Shown piece by piece: positions 1 to 8,352 of a stretch of 64,000 bases of DNA. Source of the DNA: Blautia sp. An81 (GTDB lineage: Bacteria > Bacillota > Clostridia > Lachnospirales > Lachnospiraceae); NCBI RefSeq assembly GCF_002161285.1, contig NZ_NFHH01000005.1, forward strand, positions 120,428 to 184,427, given 5' to 3'. A model generated the notes under the pieces. That model saw only the letters and a list, made by a program, of their open reading frames with translations. It was not told the DNA's origin and did not search any database. The number at the start of each line of letters is the position of its first letter. Positions within the stretch are counted from its first letter, which is position 1. Position numbers and translations under genes: made by a program.

Positions 1-155
1 AAGGAGGTCAAAGACCAGGTAAAGATCTCCCTTGTTACCTCTGTCAGCCACTGGTTGTTTACCAGTCCCAGAATGGCTGCCCCTCCGATCACCAGGAAAC
101 AAGGAACAAAGACACTCCATCGAATCGGTTTTTTGTTTGTTGTGTTGTTTTCCAT
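1..155 (-). CDS. BCCT family transporter, N-terminal 51 residues (runs off the window)
   Basis: This is the start of a membrane transporter whose remainder lies left of the window. The visible residues begin MENNTTNKKPIRWSVFVPC and continue through a hydrophobic helix (about residues 14-33) into GLVNNQWLTEV and FTWSLTS. That pattern matches the first membrane segment of betaine/carnitine/choline (BCCT) carriers. BCCT carriers import quaternary-ammonium compounds, but the substrate cannot be read from this part. An in-frame TAA just upstream excludes an earlier start. The local ribosome binding site (AAAGAAAG) is weak. A stronger AAAGGAG lies about 30 nt upstream, separated by a small hairpin (167-181). 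A sigma-54 promoter precedes the gene and a sigma-54 activator is divergent, so expression is probably sigma-54 dependent. The family call rests on 51 residues only. Confidence 0.7.
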   Translation of the reverse strand, partial: MENNTTNKKPIRWSVFVPCFLVIGGAAILGLVNNQWLTEVTREIFTWSLTS

Positions 156-217
156 TCTTTCTTTGTCCGATTAAAAATCGGCTCTCTCCTTTCTCTTTTT
201 ATTATACTTATTATTAC

Positions 218-234
218 TGCAATTTACGTGCCAA
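218..234 (-). promoter_or_regulatory. Sigma-54 (-24/-12) promoter for the BCCT transporter
   Basis: Read on the minus strand the site is TTGGCACGTAAATTGCA. It has the invariant GG (232-231) and GC (220-219) separated by exactly 10 bases, and it matches the TTGGCAC-N5-TTGCA consensus at every defined position. The predicted transcription start is near 207, about 50 nt before the transporter ATG. The rpoN gene lies 2 kb away and the activator gene is divergent. Confidence 0.88.
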
Positions 235-293
235 CTTTTTTCAATATAAAAATACCTTTTTTCCATTTTTTCTCTTACATTTTTAATCCTTAA

Positions 294-330
294 TGCATAA
301 TTTTTTTGCACTCTGCATAACTTTTATGCA
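294..330. promoter_or_regulatory. Two tandem inverted repeats, candidate activator (UAS) sites
   Basis: Site 1 (294-310) is TGCATAA-ttt-TTTTGCA. Site 2 (314-330) is TGCATAA-ctt-TTATGCA, a perfect 7-3-7 inverted repeat. Their centres are 20 bp apart, two helical turns. They lie about 95 and 115 bp upstream of the predicted sigma-54 start of the transporter, the usual position for an enhancer-binding protein. I infer that the divergent activator binds here. Confidence 0.7.
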
Positions 331-392
331 TCAATCAAAGAAAGATGACAAAAAATCCTTTATTTTAGCTCCATAGGGAAATTAAGAATTTA

Positions 393-409
393 TGCAAAAC
401 TATTTTGCA
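393..409. promoter_or_regulatory. Third copy of the same inverted repeat, upstream of the activator gene
   Basis: TGCAAAA-cta-TTTTGCA has the same 7-3-7 layout and TGCA ends as the two sites at 294-330. It lies 51 bp before the activator start codon and could serve autoregulation of that gene. Confidence 0.6.
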
Positions 410-460
410 CATATTATCAGATTATGGTACAGTAAAGAAAAATGCAGGAGGCCAGCACCT

Positions 461-2140
461 ATGTCAGAAAAAAGCTTTTTTGATATTTTATTTTATACGG
501 ACCGGGACGCTCAGTGCAGAGAAGTTTTTTATGGGGATCCGGACACGGAAAAGATCTATTCCCTTCTCTTTAATAACTGGATCCATGAAAAAAGGCATAT
601 CACCTCAGTTCTGCCTATTTCTCTTAAGGATACTGAAGGAAGCTTTATATGGGATGGGGATTCCTTTTTATTTAAAAAGCTTTCCGGCCCCAAAGGCGGT
701 TTCTACTATCTTTTACTGAAAGAAGATTATCAGATTGACTTATACCGCCAGACCTTGAATCATCTGACGCAGGGCGTCCAGATCTATGACCGGAACGGCT
801 ATGCTGTTTTTTTTAATCAGACCAGCCGGAAAATCTCACAGATACCCTCTTCTCTGGATGTTCAGGGAAAACATCTTCTGGATCTCTTTGCCCTGGATGA
901 AGAAGTCAGCACTACCATGACCGCCCTGCGTACCCAGGCTCCCGTAATCAACAGAGTGGATCATTTCCGCACTTCCGCAGGAATTTCCATTCTGTCAGCC
1001 AATACCGCCTATCCTCTGAAAAGAGGAAAACAGATCATCGGAGCAGCCGCCTTTGAACAGACAAGGGATATCGTTGGCGCCTGCAAAGAAAGCATGATTG
1101 CCACAGAGCAGGCCTTGAATGGCTTTAAAAACAATGTACCTGCAACCCGTTTTTCCGGCTATAGCTTTGAAAATGTCATAGGCCATGGAAAGGCTCTTCA
1201 GGAGGCTGTATCTATTGCAAAGAAAATCGCTCCTCAAACCAATTCTGTACTGCTTGTAGGAGAGACTGGCACCGGAAAAGAAATTTTTGCCCAGAGCATC
1301 CACAGAAGCAGTAAAAGAAGTCAGAAAAAATTTGTGGCTCTCAACTGTGCGGCTATCCCTGATTCTCTGATTGAGAGCATGCTTTTCGGCACACAGAAAG
1401 GAAGCTTTACCGGAAGCGAAAACCGGCCTGGATTTTTTGAAGAAGCCCAGGGTGGCACTTTGTTTTTAGATGAACTGAATTCCATGAGCCTTTCCATGCA
1501 GTCCAAGATCCTTCGGGCCCTTCAGGAGAATTCTTTCCGCCGGGTAGGCGGACAGAAAGATATTTCTATGGATGTACGTATTATCTCCTCCTGCAACAAA
1601 GACCCCTTTCAATGTATCGCAGATAATCAGCTTCGGAAGGATCTTTTTTACCGCCTTTCCACTGTCATGATCGAACTTCCTCCTCTCAGCATGCACATGG
1701 AGGATCTGGAGGAATTGATCCAGTACCATCTGTCTGCCACGGCCTATCAGTATGTTCACAATGTCACTGCCCTGGATAATCAGGTAATGGATCTCTTTAA
1801 AAGCTATTCCTGGCCGGGCAATGTCCGGGAACTGTTCCATGTCCTGGATTATGCACAAAATCTTGCAGATGGAGACACGATAACTTTAGAGCACCTTCCC
1901 TCCTACCTTCTGAAAGAGCAGAAGAGCATAAAAAAAGCTCCCGGAGTTTCTTACACTCCGGAAGCATCTTTGGACTGGGAAAACTGTTCTCTGCAAAGCC
2001 TGATGGATGATTATGAAAATAAGGTTATCCTAAAGGCTCTGGAGCATTTTGGTTACAATATCACCCAGACTGCCCAGGCTCTGGGTCTGAGAAGACAAAG
2101 TCTCCAGTACCGTATCCACAAATATGGGATACATATCTGA
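461..2140 (+). CDS. Sigma-54-dependent transcriptional activator (PAS, AAA+, Fis-type HTH)
   Basis: This enhancer-binding protein remodels the sigma-54 holoenzyme by ATP hydrolysis. With the chosen start it has 559 residues. A PAS-like sensor region spans about 100-210 (GVQIYDRNGYAVFFN). The AAA+ domain has Walker A GETGTGKE (267-274) and Walker B GGTLFLDEL (331-339), with R-rich motifs after it. A Fis-type helix-turn-helix sits at the C-terminus (NITQTAQALGLRRQSLQYR). The sigma-54 contact loop reads GSFTGS (314-319) rather than the textbook GAFTGA. The start at 461 is chosen because AGGAGG lies 9 nt upstream; an in-frame ATG at 392 has no such site. The gene is divergent from the BCCT transporter and convergent with rpoN. 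The layout resembles RocR/BkdR-type activators. The PAS ligand is unknown. Confidence 0.92.
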   Translation: MSEKSFFDILFYTDRDAQCREVFYGDPDTEKIYSLLFNNWIHEKRHITSVLPISLKDTEGSFIWDGDSFLFKKLSGPKGGFYYLLLKEDYQIDLYRQTLNHLTQGVQIYDRNGYAVFFNQTSRKISQIPSSLDVQGKHLLDLFALDEEVSTTMTALRTQAPVINRVDHFRTSAGISILSANTAYPLKRGKQIIGAAAFEQTRDIVGACKESMIATEQALNGFKNNVPATRFSGYSFENVIGHGKALQEAVSIAKKIAPQTNSVLLVGETGTGKEIFAQSIHRSSKRSQKKFVALNCAAIPDSLIESMLFGTQKGSFTGSENRPGFFEEAQGGTLFLDELNSMSLSMQSKILRALQENSFRRVGGQKDISMDVRIISSCNKDPFQCIADNQLRKDLFYRLSTVMIELPPLSMHMEDLEELIQYHLSATAYQYVHNVTALDNQVMDLFKSYSWPGNVRELFHVLDYAQNLADGDTITLEHLPSYLLKEQKSIKKAPGVSYTPEASLDWENCSLQSLMDDYENKVILKALEHFGYNITQTAQALGLRRQSLQYRIHKYGIHI

Positions 2141-2160
2141 GACTGCATATCCTGCGGATA

Positions 2161-3501
2161 TCAATATTCTTTTCTTCCCAGTGCATCCTTGATATTCATA
2201 GAATCCCTGTACTTTGCCACAGTTCTGCGGGAAATGGAAATACCCATTTTCTGCAGTTTCTCGGCAATGAGCCGGTCACTGAAAGGTTTCTTTTTTTCCT
2301 CCTGCTCTATGATCTTCTCAATGCAGCTTTTAATATGATCTGCAGAATTCTCCTTCTGCCCGTCACTTGGAATCCCCACAGAGAAGAAAAAAGAAAGCGG
2401 GTAAGTTCCCCATGGACACTGAAGATATTTTCCTTTGATCCCCCGGCTGACAGTAGAGGGATGGACCCCCATTTCCTCAGCAATTTCTCTCTGAGTCAGA
2501 GGCTCAAGAAATCCCTTTCCATTCCGGAAAAAGCCCTGCTGTCTTTCTACAATCTTTTCCGCCAGGTTCAGCAGGGTATTCTTCCGCTGTTCCAGGCACT
2601 GCTGCAGCCATTCTGCCTGTTTTATTTTTTCGTGGATATATTCTGCCGCTTCTTTGTCTTCCACCGTATTTCCCATTTTTCTGTAAAAATCACTGATATG
2701 AAATCTGGCATTCTGGGCGTCATTTATCAAAACCTCAAAATAGTCCTTCAGTTTCACCACAATGATATCCGGTATAAGGTATTCCTTAAATCTTCCTGTA
2801 GGAAAATAATTGGAGGGTCTGGGATTCAGATTTCTGATCCTTTCTATTGCTTCCATGACCTCTTTCAGCGTCTTTCCCGTTTTGTCTGCGATCCGGGATA
2901 TCTGGTTTTTTCCCAATTCCTTTAAATATCGGCGGATTATTTCCTCTTGAAGCAGAGTATCCGGCTTTCCTCGAAGTTGGAGCAGGAGACATTCCTGCAG
3001 ATTTTTTGCTCCTACTCCCAACGGCTCCATGGAATGAAGAATTTCTATAGCCTCTCTGACCTTTCCTGGCTCTTCTCCGAGAATGCCGGCAATCTCTTCC
3101 GGTTCTTCTGTGAGATATCCCCTCTCATCCAGATTATAAATCAGGTATTTCAAAACCGGCACCCTGCTCTGTTCCACCTTCATGTACAGCACCTGTTCTA
3201 AAAGATAATCCACAAAAGGGAAACCTTCCCCTTCTTCCGAAAAATATTCTCTGCCAGGAGATTCCTCTTCATAGGCTCTGTTCTGATAATCTTCGTAAGA
3301 ATTTCTGGGAATTATCCTTTCCCCACTCTGACTTATATCCGGAATCATAGTCTTCTCTTCCGTTTCAATGACCGGATTCTCCAATGCCATATTTTCCAGA
3401 TAGTCTTCCAATTCCTGATTTCCCATCTGCAGTATGGAAACTGCCTGTATGGTATTTTGGGATATTTTCTGCTGAAGCTCTGTCTCCTGCCTAAGTTCCA
3501 T
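2161..3501 (-). CDS. rpoN: RNA polymerase sigma-54 factor
   Basis: RpoN directs polymerase to -24/-12 promoters and needs an activator ATPase. The 446-residue protein starts with the glutamine-rich region I (ELQQKISQNTIQAVSILQM) followed by an acidic linker. The core-binding region occupies roughly 80-270. A helix-turn-helix follows (REIAEEMGVHPSTVSRGIKG). The RpoN box is SRRTVAKYR at 424-432 (consensus ARRTVAKYR), which reads the -24 element. Length is in the usual range for Firmicutes. GAGGAA precedes the ATG. The gene is 20 bp from the convergent activator gene, and a matching promoter lies at 218-234, so this end of the window forms a compact sigma-54 module. Confidence 0.97.
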   Translation of the reverse strand: MELRQETELQQKISQNTIQAVSILQMGNQELEDYLENMALENPVIETEEKTMIPDISQSGERIIPRNSYEDYQNRAYEEESPGREYFSEEGEGFPFVDYLLEQVLYMKVEQSRVPVLKYLIYNLDERGYLTEEPEEIAGILGEEPGKVREAIEILHSMEPLGVGAKNLQECLLLQLRGKPDTLLQEEIIRRYLKELGKNQISRIADKTGKTLKEVMEAIERIRNLNPRPSNYFPTGRFKEYLIPDIIVVKLKDYFEVLINDAQNARFHISDFYRKMGNTVEDKEAAEYIHEKIKQAEWLQQCLEQRKNTLLNLAEKIVERQQGFFRNGKGFLEPLTQREIAEEMGVHPSTVSRGIKGKYLQCPWGTYPLSFFFSVGIPSDGQKENSADHIKSCIEKIIEQEEKKKPFSDRLIAEKLQKMGISISRRTVAKYRDSMNIKDALGRKEY

Positions 3502-3534
3502 GGCTTCCTCTTTCTGTAAATCCCTGTATGGTAT

Positions 3535-4710
3535 CTACTTGATAAATTCTCTGATCTCCTGCTCTTTTCCGTTTAAAGAACCCTGTATCATAGGGGGACG
3601 GCCGCCTCCTTTTCCCTGGAAACGGGTATTCAGATTTTTTCCGGCCGCCTGTATGTCCTGCTTTCTGCTTCCCAGCACATACTGATATCCCTGTTCGTCT
3701 GTTCCCACAAAGACCCCGGCAAATCCTTCCGTCATTTCCATAGCCTCATTGACAAAATTCCTTCTGGCCCCGCCATCCAGTTCCTCCGCAAAAAGTAAAA
3801 TATTTTCTTCCGGAGCCGTGGCTGCTTTCTTTCTGGCTTCTTCCAGGCAAAGAGCCACATACCGCTGCTGGAGGTCCCTGATCTTTTCCTTCTGACGGTT
3901 TATTTCCTGTCCCAGACGTTCCACTGCCTGGGCGGTATCTTCCTGCTTTGCAGAAAGGAGATTGGATATCCGGACTACATTTTTCTCTTTCATCCGGTAA
4001 TCCCAGAGAGCCCGGAATCCGCAGAGCATAGATACCCGCATACCGCCTTTATAGTGAATGGCGCCCACAATCTTGATCAGGCCTATGCTGCCTGTTTCCT
4101 TTACATGAGGTGCGCAGCAGGCACAGCTGTCATATCCTGGTATCTGCACAATCCTGATCTGCCCCTCAATCTCAATCTTACTTCTATATGTAATATTCTT
4201 TAATTCTTCTTCAGAAGGGTAAAGAACAACCACCGACAGATTTTTTGCCACTGCCTCATTGGCTTCTTCCTCAATCTGCTCCAAATCTTCCTGGGTCAGC
4301 ACACCGTCATAGTCCATGGTAACCTCTTCTGTACCCAGGTGAAATCCCACATTGTGATAACCGAAATGGCTGCTGACCAGTCCTGATATAATGTGTTCTC
4401 CGGTATGCTGCTGCATCTTGGAAAACCGCTCCTGAAAATCCAGCTTCCCTGTTATTTCTTCTCCTTCTTTCAAAGGACCTGTGATATAGTGAAAGACTAC
4501 ACCATCTTTTTCCTGCACATCAGTAACGCTTACTTCGATGCCGTCTTCTGTATATAAAAAGCCGGTGTCTGCACTTTGTCCTCCTCCTTCTGGGAAAAAG
4601 GCAGTTCTCGTAAGAACTGCCTGATAACCGCCTTCCCTTTCCGTACAGGACAAAACCCTGGCCTGGAATTCTTTTATATAGCTGTCTTCATAAAAAAGCT
4701 TTTCTGTCAT
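3535..4710 (-). CDS. Alanyl-tRNA editing protein, AlaX-L type
   Basis: This free-standing editing hydrolase removes mischarged serine or glycine from tRNA-Ala. The N-terminal half resembles the AlaRS second additional domain: AFFPEGGGQ near 38-45, then the zinc ligands HTGEH (His102, His106) and CACCAPH (Cys198, His202). The C-terminal half is a coiled-coil linker and a DHHA1 domain ending in GKGGGRPPMIQG, typical of the long AlaX class. No class II aminoacylation domain is present, so this is not a synthetase. Its start overlaps the hom stop by 4 bases (ATGA), with GGAGG 6 nt upstream inside hom, so it is translationally coupled to hom. Confidence 0.92.
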   Translation of the reverse strand: MTEKLFYEDSYIKEFQARVLSCTEREGGYQAVLTRTAFFPEGGGQSADTGFLYTEDGIEVSVTDVQEKDGVVFHYITGPLKEGEEITGKLDFQERFSKMQQHTGEHIISGLVSSHFGYHNVGFHLGTEEVTMDYDGVLTQEDLEQIEEEANEAVAKNLSVVVLYPSEEELKNITYRSKIEIEGQIRIVQIPGYDSCACCAPHVKETGSIGLIKIVGAIHYKGGMRVSMLCGFRALWDYRMKEKNVVRISNLLSAKQEDTAQAVERLGQEINRQKEKIRDLQQRYVALCLEEARKKAATAPEENILLFAEELDGGARRNFVNEAMEMTEGFAGVFVGTDEQGYQYVLGSRKQDIQAAGKNLNTRFQGKGGGRPPMIQGSLNGKEQEIREFIK

Positions 4711-6005
4711 CTCTGGCCTCCATATACACGAATCACAGAGGATATCTTATGTACTGCATTCAAGCCCTCTACGATCATCATGGCGTCATTAAAGTTTCCT
4801 TCCCGTACTTTAGAGGTTACCACTACGATTTCTGCCAGATCTCCGTCCTTGTGCCTCTGTATCATCTGGGCAATACTCACATTGTTATTTCCCAGCACAC
4901 TGGCAATTCCTGCCAGTACGCCTGGGCGGTCATCTACATGAAGCCGCATGAAGAAACGGCTTTCGATATCTTCTGCCTCTTTCACGGGAAGATTTTTGTA
5001 ACAGGTACAGCTGATCCTTCCCGTACAGTTAAAGAGGATATTCCTTACAATATCAAAAACATCTCCCACAATGGCGCTAGCTGTAGGCATTTCCCCTGCT
5101 CCTCTTCCATAGAACATGGCATCACCTACTGCATCACCTTTCACAAAGACTGCATTGTAGGAATCATTAACCGTGGCCAGAGGATGCTCCTGGGGAACCA
5201 GCATAGGCTGGACCCGAACCTCGATTCCGGAATCTGTATTTCTGGCCAGTCCCATAAGCTTGATCACACAGCCCAATTCCCTGGCATACCGGATATCCTT
5301 TGCAGAAATATGAGTGATCCCTTCTGTGATCACATCTTCAAAGGTAACTCTGGAGTTAAAGGCAATGGAAGCCAGAATCGCCATCTTTCTTCCTGCGTCC
5401 AGCCCCTGGATATCTGCTGTAGGATCAGCCTCCGCATAGCCCAGCCTGGTGGCCAGAGCCAAAGCTTCTGCAAATTCCATTCCTTCCTGGGTCATCTTGG
5501 TAAGGATAAAATTCGTAGTTCCATTGACAATCCCCACCACCTCTGACAGATGATTGCCTGCCAGGCACTGTTTCAGCGGGCGTATAATAGGAATTCCCCC
5601 CGCCACTGCCGCCTCAAAAAGAAAGTCTCTGTTGTTGGCTGCCGCACAGTCCAGTACTTTCTGTCCGTAAGAGGCCACCAAGTCTTTATTTGCCGTCACC
5701 ACATGTTTTCCTGCCTTTAAGGCCTCCAGCATATAAGTCTTGGCTGGCTCGATTCCTCCCATGACCTCTATAACAATCTCAATGGAATCATCCTCCAGGA
5801 TCTCTTTCCAGTCATTAGTCAAAAGCTCTGGCTCTTCGATTTTAGCCGCAGCCTTTTTCAGATTTCTCACCAGGATTTTTTTTATCTCTGCCCTGGCTCC
5901 GATTTTATCTTCCATGTCATCCTGCTGCATTTTCAGGACTTTATAGACACCGGTTCCCACTGTTCCCAGCCCCAGAAGGGCTACATTAATCACTTTTTTG
6001 CTCAT
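4707..6005 (-). CDS. hom: Homoserine dehydrogenase with ACT domain
   Basis: Hom reduces aspartate semialdehyde to homoserine with NAD(P)H, the branch point to threonine and methionine. The Rossmann motif GLGTVG lies at 12-17. The substrate-binding core includes VVTANKDLVA, GIVNGTTNFIL and ADPTADIQGLDAGRK. The last 80 or so residues form an ACT domain (DDRPGVLAGIASVLGNNNVSIAQM), the usual site of threonine feedback inhibition. Length (432) is normal for the monofunctional Gram-positive enzyme. The gene overlaps the upstream PHP gene by 20 bases and the downstream alaX by 4, so the three are one transcription unit. Confidence 0.96.
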   Translation of the reverse strand: MSKKVINVALLGLGTVGTGVYKVLKMQQDDMEDKIGARAEIKKILVRNLKKAAAKIEEPELLTNDWKEILEDDSIEIVIEVMGGIEPAKTYMLEALKAGKHVVTANKDLVASYGQKVLDCAAANNRDFLFEAAVAGGIPIIRPLKQCLAGNHLSEVVGIVNGTTNFILTKMTQEGMEFAEALALATRLGYAEADPTADIQGLDAGRKMAILASIAFNSRVTFEDVITEGITHISAKDIRYARELGCVIKLMGLARNTDSGIEVRVQPMLVPQEHPLATVNDSYNAVFVKGDAVGDAMFYGRGAGEMPTASAIVGDVFDIVRNILFNCTGRISCTCYKNLPVKEAEDIESRFFMRLHVDDRPGVLAGIASVLGNNNVSIAQMIQRHKDGDLAEIVVVTSKVREGNFNDAMMIVEGLNAVHKISSVIRVYGGQR

Positions 6006-6810
6006 TCTTTTCTTCCTTTTTTACTTCTACTCTTTCTACATATCCCTTCTTCATCTTGTTGCTCCTGCTCAGGGCTTTACTCCATCCTCCCACTTTATTG
6101 TATACCCAGAAAGAACGGGAAAAGAGACCCTTGGCTTTCCCCATTTTTTCCTTAGTAGTATTGGTATAAATAGAACCGCCGCATTCCATAGGCGTTCCTT
6201 TCATAATATGAGTGATAAGATCTGATTCACAGGTCACATCATCTGGGATTTCTGTGTAAGCCAGGCCAATGCAGTCTGCTTTGTGAGCATCACTGCCGCC
6301 TGTTCCCGGCAATCCATATTGCTCTGCAACAGCTTTTGCTCTGTCGTTTACCTCCTGAGGTTCGCAGGCATTGAAAATTTCCATGAAATCAAATTCTTTT
6401 AGGATATCCGGATTTCTCTGATAAGCCTTTGCGTTCATAAAACTCATATACTTTTCTCCGCAGGGATGGGCAGGTCCCAGGATTCCTCCGTAATTATGAA
6501 CAATAGGAATCAGCATCTGCACCGGGATCCCCCGAAGCTCTAAAAGCCGCAGCTTTATAGTCTCCGGCATGATCACCAGAATATGGCCTGCGTCCAGGGT
6601 ATCATATTCTATTCCTTTCAGGACCAAAAAATCCTGATACTTATCTCCTTTGATATTCTTCTTCCAATAGCGATATCCCCCGTAGGAGTCATGGTCCGTC
6701 ACCAGCATGCCTCCGAATCCCTGATTCCGCAGCATACGTATATACTGTTCAATAGGTACTTTCCCGTCCGGGGAACCTTCCCGTGTATGGCAGTGCATAT
6801 CAATCTTCAA
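5986..6810 (-). CDS. PHP-domain metal-dependent phosphoesterase
   Basis: The protein opens with the PHP metal-binding signature MHCHTREGSPDG, followed by VTDHDSYGGY, a histidine in GPAHPCGEKY and GSDAH near residue 180. These provide the metal cluster of PHP hydrolases. Members act on small phosphorylated metabolites or oligonucleotides; the substrate cannot be told here. The start is TTG: AGGAGAGA lies at good spacing upstream, whereas the internal ATG at residue 5 has no site and would cut into the metal motif. The C-terminus is very basic (KKEEKNEQKS) and overlaps the hom start. Confidence 0.85.
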   Translation of the reverse strand: MKIDMHCHTREGSPDGKVPIEQYIRMLRNQGFGGMLVTDHDSYGGYRYWKKNIKGDKYQDFLVLKGIEYDTLDAGHILVIMPETIKLRLLELRGIPVQMLIPIVHNYGGILGPAHPCGEKYMSFMNAKAYQRNPDILKEFDFMEIFNACEPQEVNDRAKAVAEQYGLPGTGGSDAHKADCIGLAYTEIPDDVTCESDLITHIMKGTPMECGGSIYTNTTKEKMGKAKGLFSRSFWVYNKVGGWSKALSRSNKMKKGYVERVEVKKEEKNEQKSD

Positions 6811-6879
6811 GCCTATCTCTCCTTCCTGATCTTATGCTCAGAAGCCTGTTTGGTCCCTGCTTTCTTTCCGCAGGACACA

Positions 6880-7683
6880 TTATTTCTGGCCGTCCTGAGG
6901 CGCAATGCCGAACCGCTGCCTCAGTCCCTGGATCTTCTCTTTTGGAATGATCAGATTAAATCCCTGGGGGTTGATGATAATCCCCTTTGCCGCCGGGATC
7001 AGGACCTTCTCCAGATTGTCAAAACCTACCAGCAGAGCCTGAAGCTTCTTCTCTTTATTAAACTTTCGGAATTCTTCCGCATCTGTAAACAGAGGCTGGT
7101 AAATATCTCCCTGATTATTTTTGATGTAAGGCACATGTACATTTTTTTGATCCTGCCCCTCTTCCGGTCTCTGTACAGCCATAAGGTATCTGCTTTTTAC
7201 CACATTTGCAGCTACTTCTTCTTCAAGTTCCGGAAGATTATCTTTTTCCTCATTAGCGCCGCCTCTTCGCAGTTCCTGCATAAAATAAATACCAGAAAGC
7301 TGGAGCTGAGGGTTAAACAGCGGCTGCTTTTCTTTAGGAAGAGAAGAGAAATCCGGCTTTTTTACAATCTCTTCTAATTCCAGTTCCGTAGCCTTATCCT
7401 CCTCATAAAACACCACTGCGTTTACTCCCAGAGTGTAAAGAGTCGTATAAAAACTCAGATAGCTCTTGTTTTCCACCTTAATAGCCGCAACGGGATTTTT
7501 CTTATCTGTAAGAGGCTTCACAGCCTTTTCCAGATCTTCCTTACTCTCAAATATCCATACCTGGTCATTGAAGCTCTCCGGATCACAGATTACATAGGGC
7601 AGTCTGGTAGCTCTGGAAAGAATGGTATAAACCTCTCCCAGAGTCTGTATTTTTCTGATCAGTTCTTTTCTAATAGCATCCAT
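6880..7683 (-). CDS. SseB-family protein
   Basis: A soluble 267-residue protein with SseB-like segments. The recognisable pieces are FSSLPKEKQPLFNPQLQLSG in the middle and QPLFTDAEEFRKFN toward the C-terminus, the latter being typical of the SseB N-terminal domain repeat. SseB was named for serine sensitivity in Escherichia coli; its molecular role is not established, so no function is assigned. There is no signal peptide or membrane segment. GGAG lies 7 nt before the ATG. It is in the same orientation as, and 70 bp upstream of, the PHP/hom/alaX genes. Confidence 0.75.
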   Translation of the reverse strand: MDAIRKELIRKIQTLGEVYTILSRATRLPYVICDPESFNDQVWIFESKEDLEKAVKPLTDKKNPVAAIKVENKSYLSFYTTLYTLGVNAVVFYEEDKATELELEEIVKKPDFSSLPKEKQPLFNPQLQLSGIYFMQELRRGGANEEKDNLPELEEEVAANVVKSRYLMAVQRPEEGQDQKNVHVPYIKNNQGDIYQPLFTDAEEFRKFNKEKKLQALLVGFDNLEKVLIPAAKGIIINPQGFNLIIPKEKIQGLRQRFGIAPQDGQK

Positions 7684-7755
7684 TTTGTTTCTCCTGTTGT
7701 GTTCATCATTCTCTGTCTCTAGTATACACCTTTTTCTGTGTTTTGTCCCCGGGAA

Positions 7756-8295
7756 TCAGGAAAAAAACAGAAGGCTGAAGAAAGCCACCTCTCCCTGGCA
7801 CCAGTAAGGCATATCACATTTTTCTGCCAGCTTGTCCACCTGAATGCAGTAGGCTGAAAGGCAGGATGCGATCCTCTCTGGAAAGCTGCAAGGTTTTCCA
7901 TCTTTTTTCTCGCAGTCTTTACAAATCTGACAGGGGCCTGCCATAGCCGGAAGAAAATTTTCCAGCTTCTCCGAAAGGCCGTCGATAAGTCCCCAAGTCA
8001 TCTGATTATGGCGGTGCTTGATTTCCCTGGTTTCCCGGTCATCGGCAATGTCATGCACCGGCGTAATAGTCTGAAGTACCAAAACCCGGGAGAATTTCCT
8101 GGTTTTTTCTTCCATTTCCTCAGGTGTACCGCATTCTGGAGGACATGAATAGTTATTTCCATAATTCCCGCAATAATTTACCTCACAATATTTTCTCAGC
8201 GAATGGTCAAAACTCAGCTCTCCTGCCGGAAGAATCCGGCAGTTGTCAAATCCTGCCTCTTTTGCTTTTTTCAATAATTCCTCTTCCTGTATCAT
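7756..8295 (-). CDS. DUF2284 metal-binding protein
   Basis: This small cysteine-rich protein is of the DUF2284 type. It has CEVNYCGNYGNNYSCPPECG in the first third and a second cluster near the C-terminus (CQICKDCEKKDGKPCSFPE, then CLSAYC and CDMPYWCQ). The spacing suggests an iron-sulfur or other metal site, but the function of the family is not known to me. The start is placed at the ATG (MIQEEELL) because GGAGG lies 7 nt before it; an ATG five codons earlier overlaps that ribosome binding site. The neighbours do not clarify its role. Confidence 0.82.
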   Translation of the reverse strand: MIQEEELLKKAKEAGFDNCRILPAGELSFDHSLRKYCEVNYCGNYGNNYSCPPECGTPEEMEEKTRKFSRVLVLQTITPVHDIADDRETREIKHRHNQMTWGLIDGLSEKLENFLPAMAGPCQICKDCEKKDGKPCSFPERIASCLSAYCIQVDKLAEKCDMPYWCQGEVAFFSLLFFS

Positions 8296-8352
8296 CTTTC
8301 TTCCTCCCATTTTCTATTCACTAAAGCTTTTAGCTGTACTCAGTCCATAACT

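Noticed and set aside
32..286. 84-residue plus-strand open frame at the left edge
   Set aside because: It is antisense to the BCCT start and crosses the sigma-54 promoter region; composition is phenylalanine-rich low-complexity without a ribosome binding site.
3535..4710. Truncated alanyl-tRNA synthetase
   Set aside because: It has complete editing and DHHA1 domains and a normal length for free-standing AlaX-L, with its own start signal; it is not a broken synthetase.
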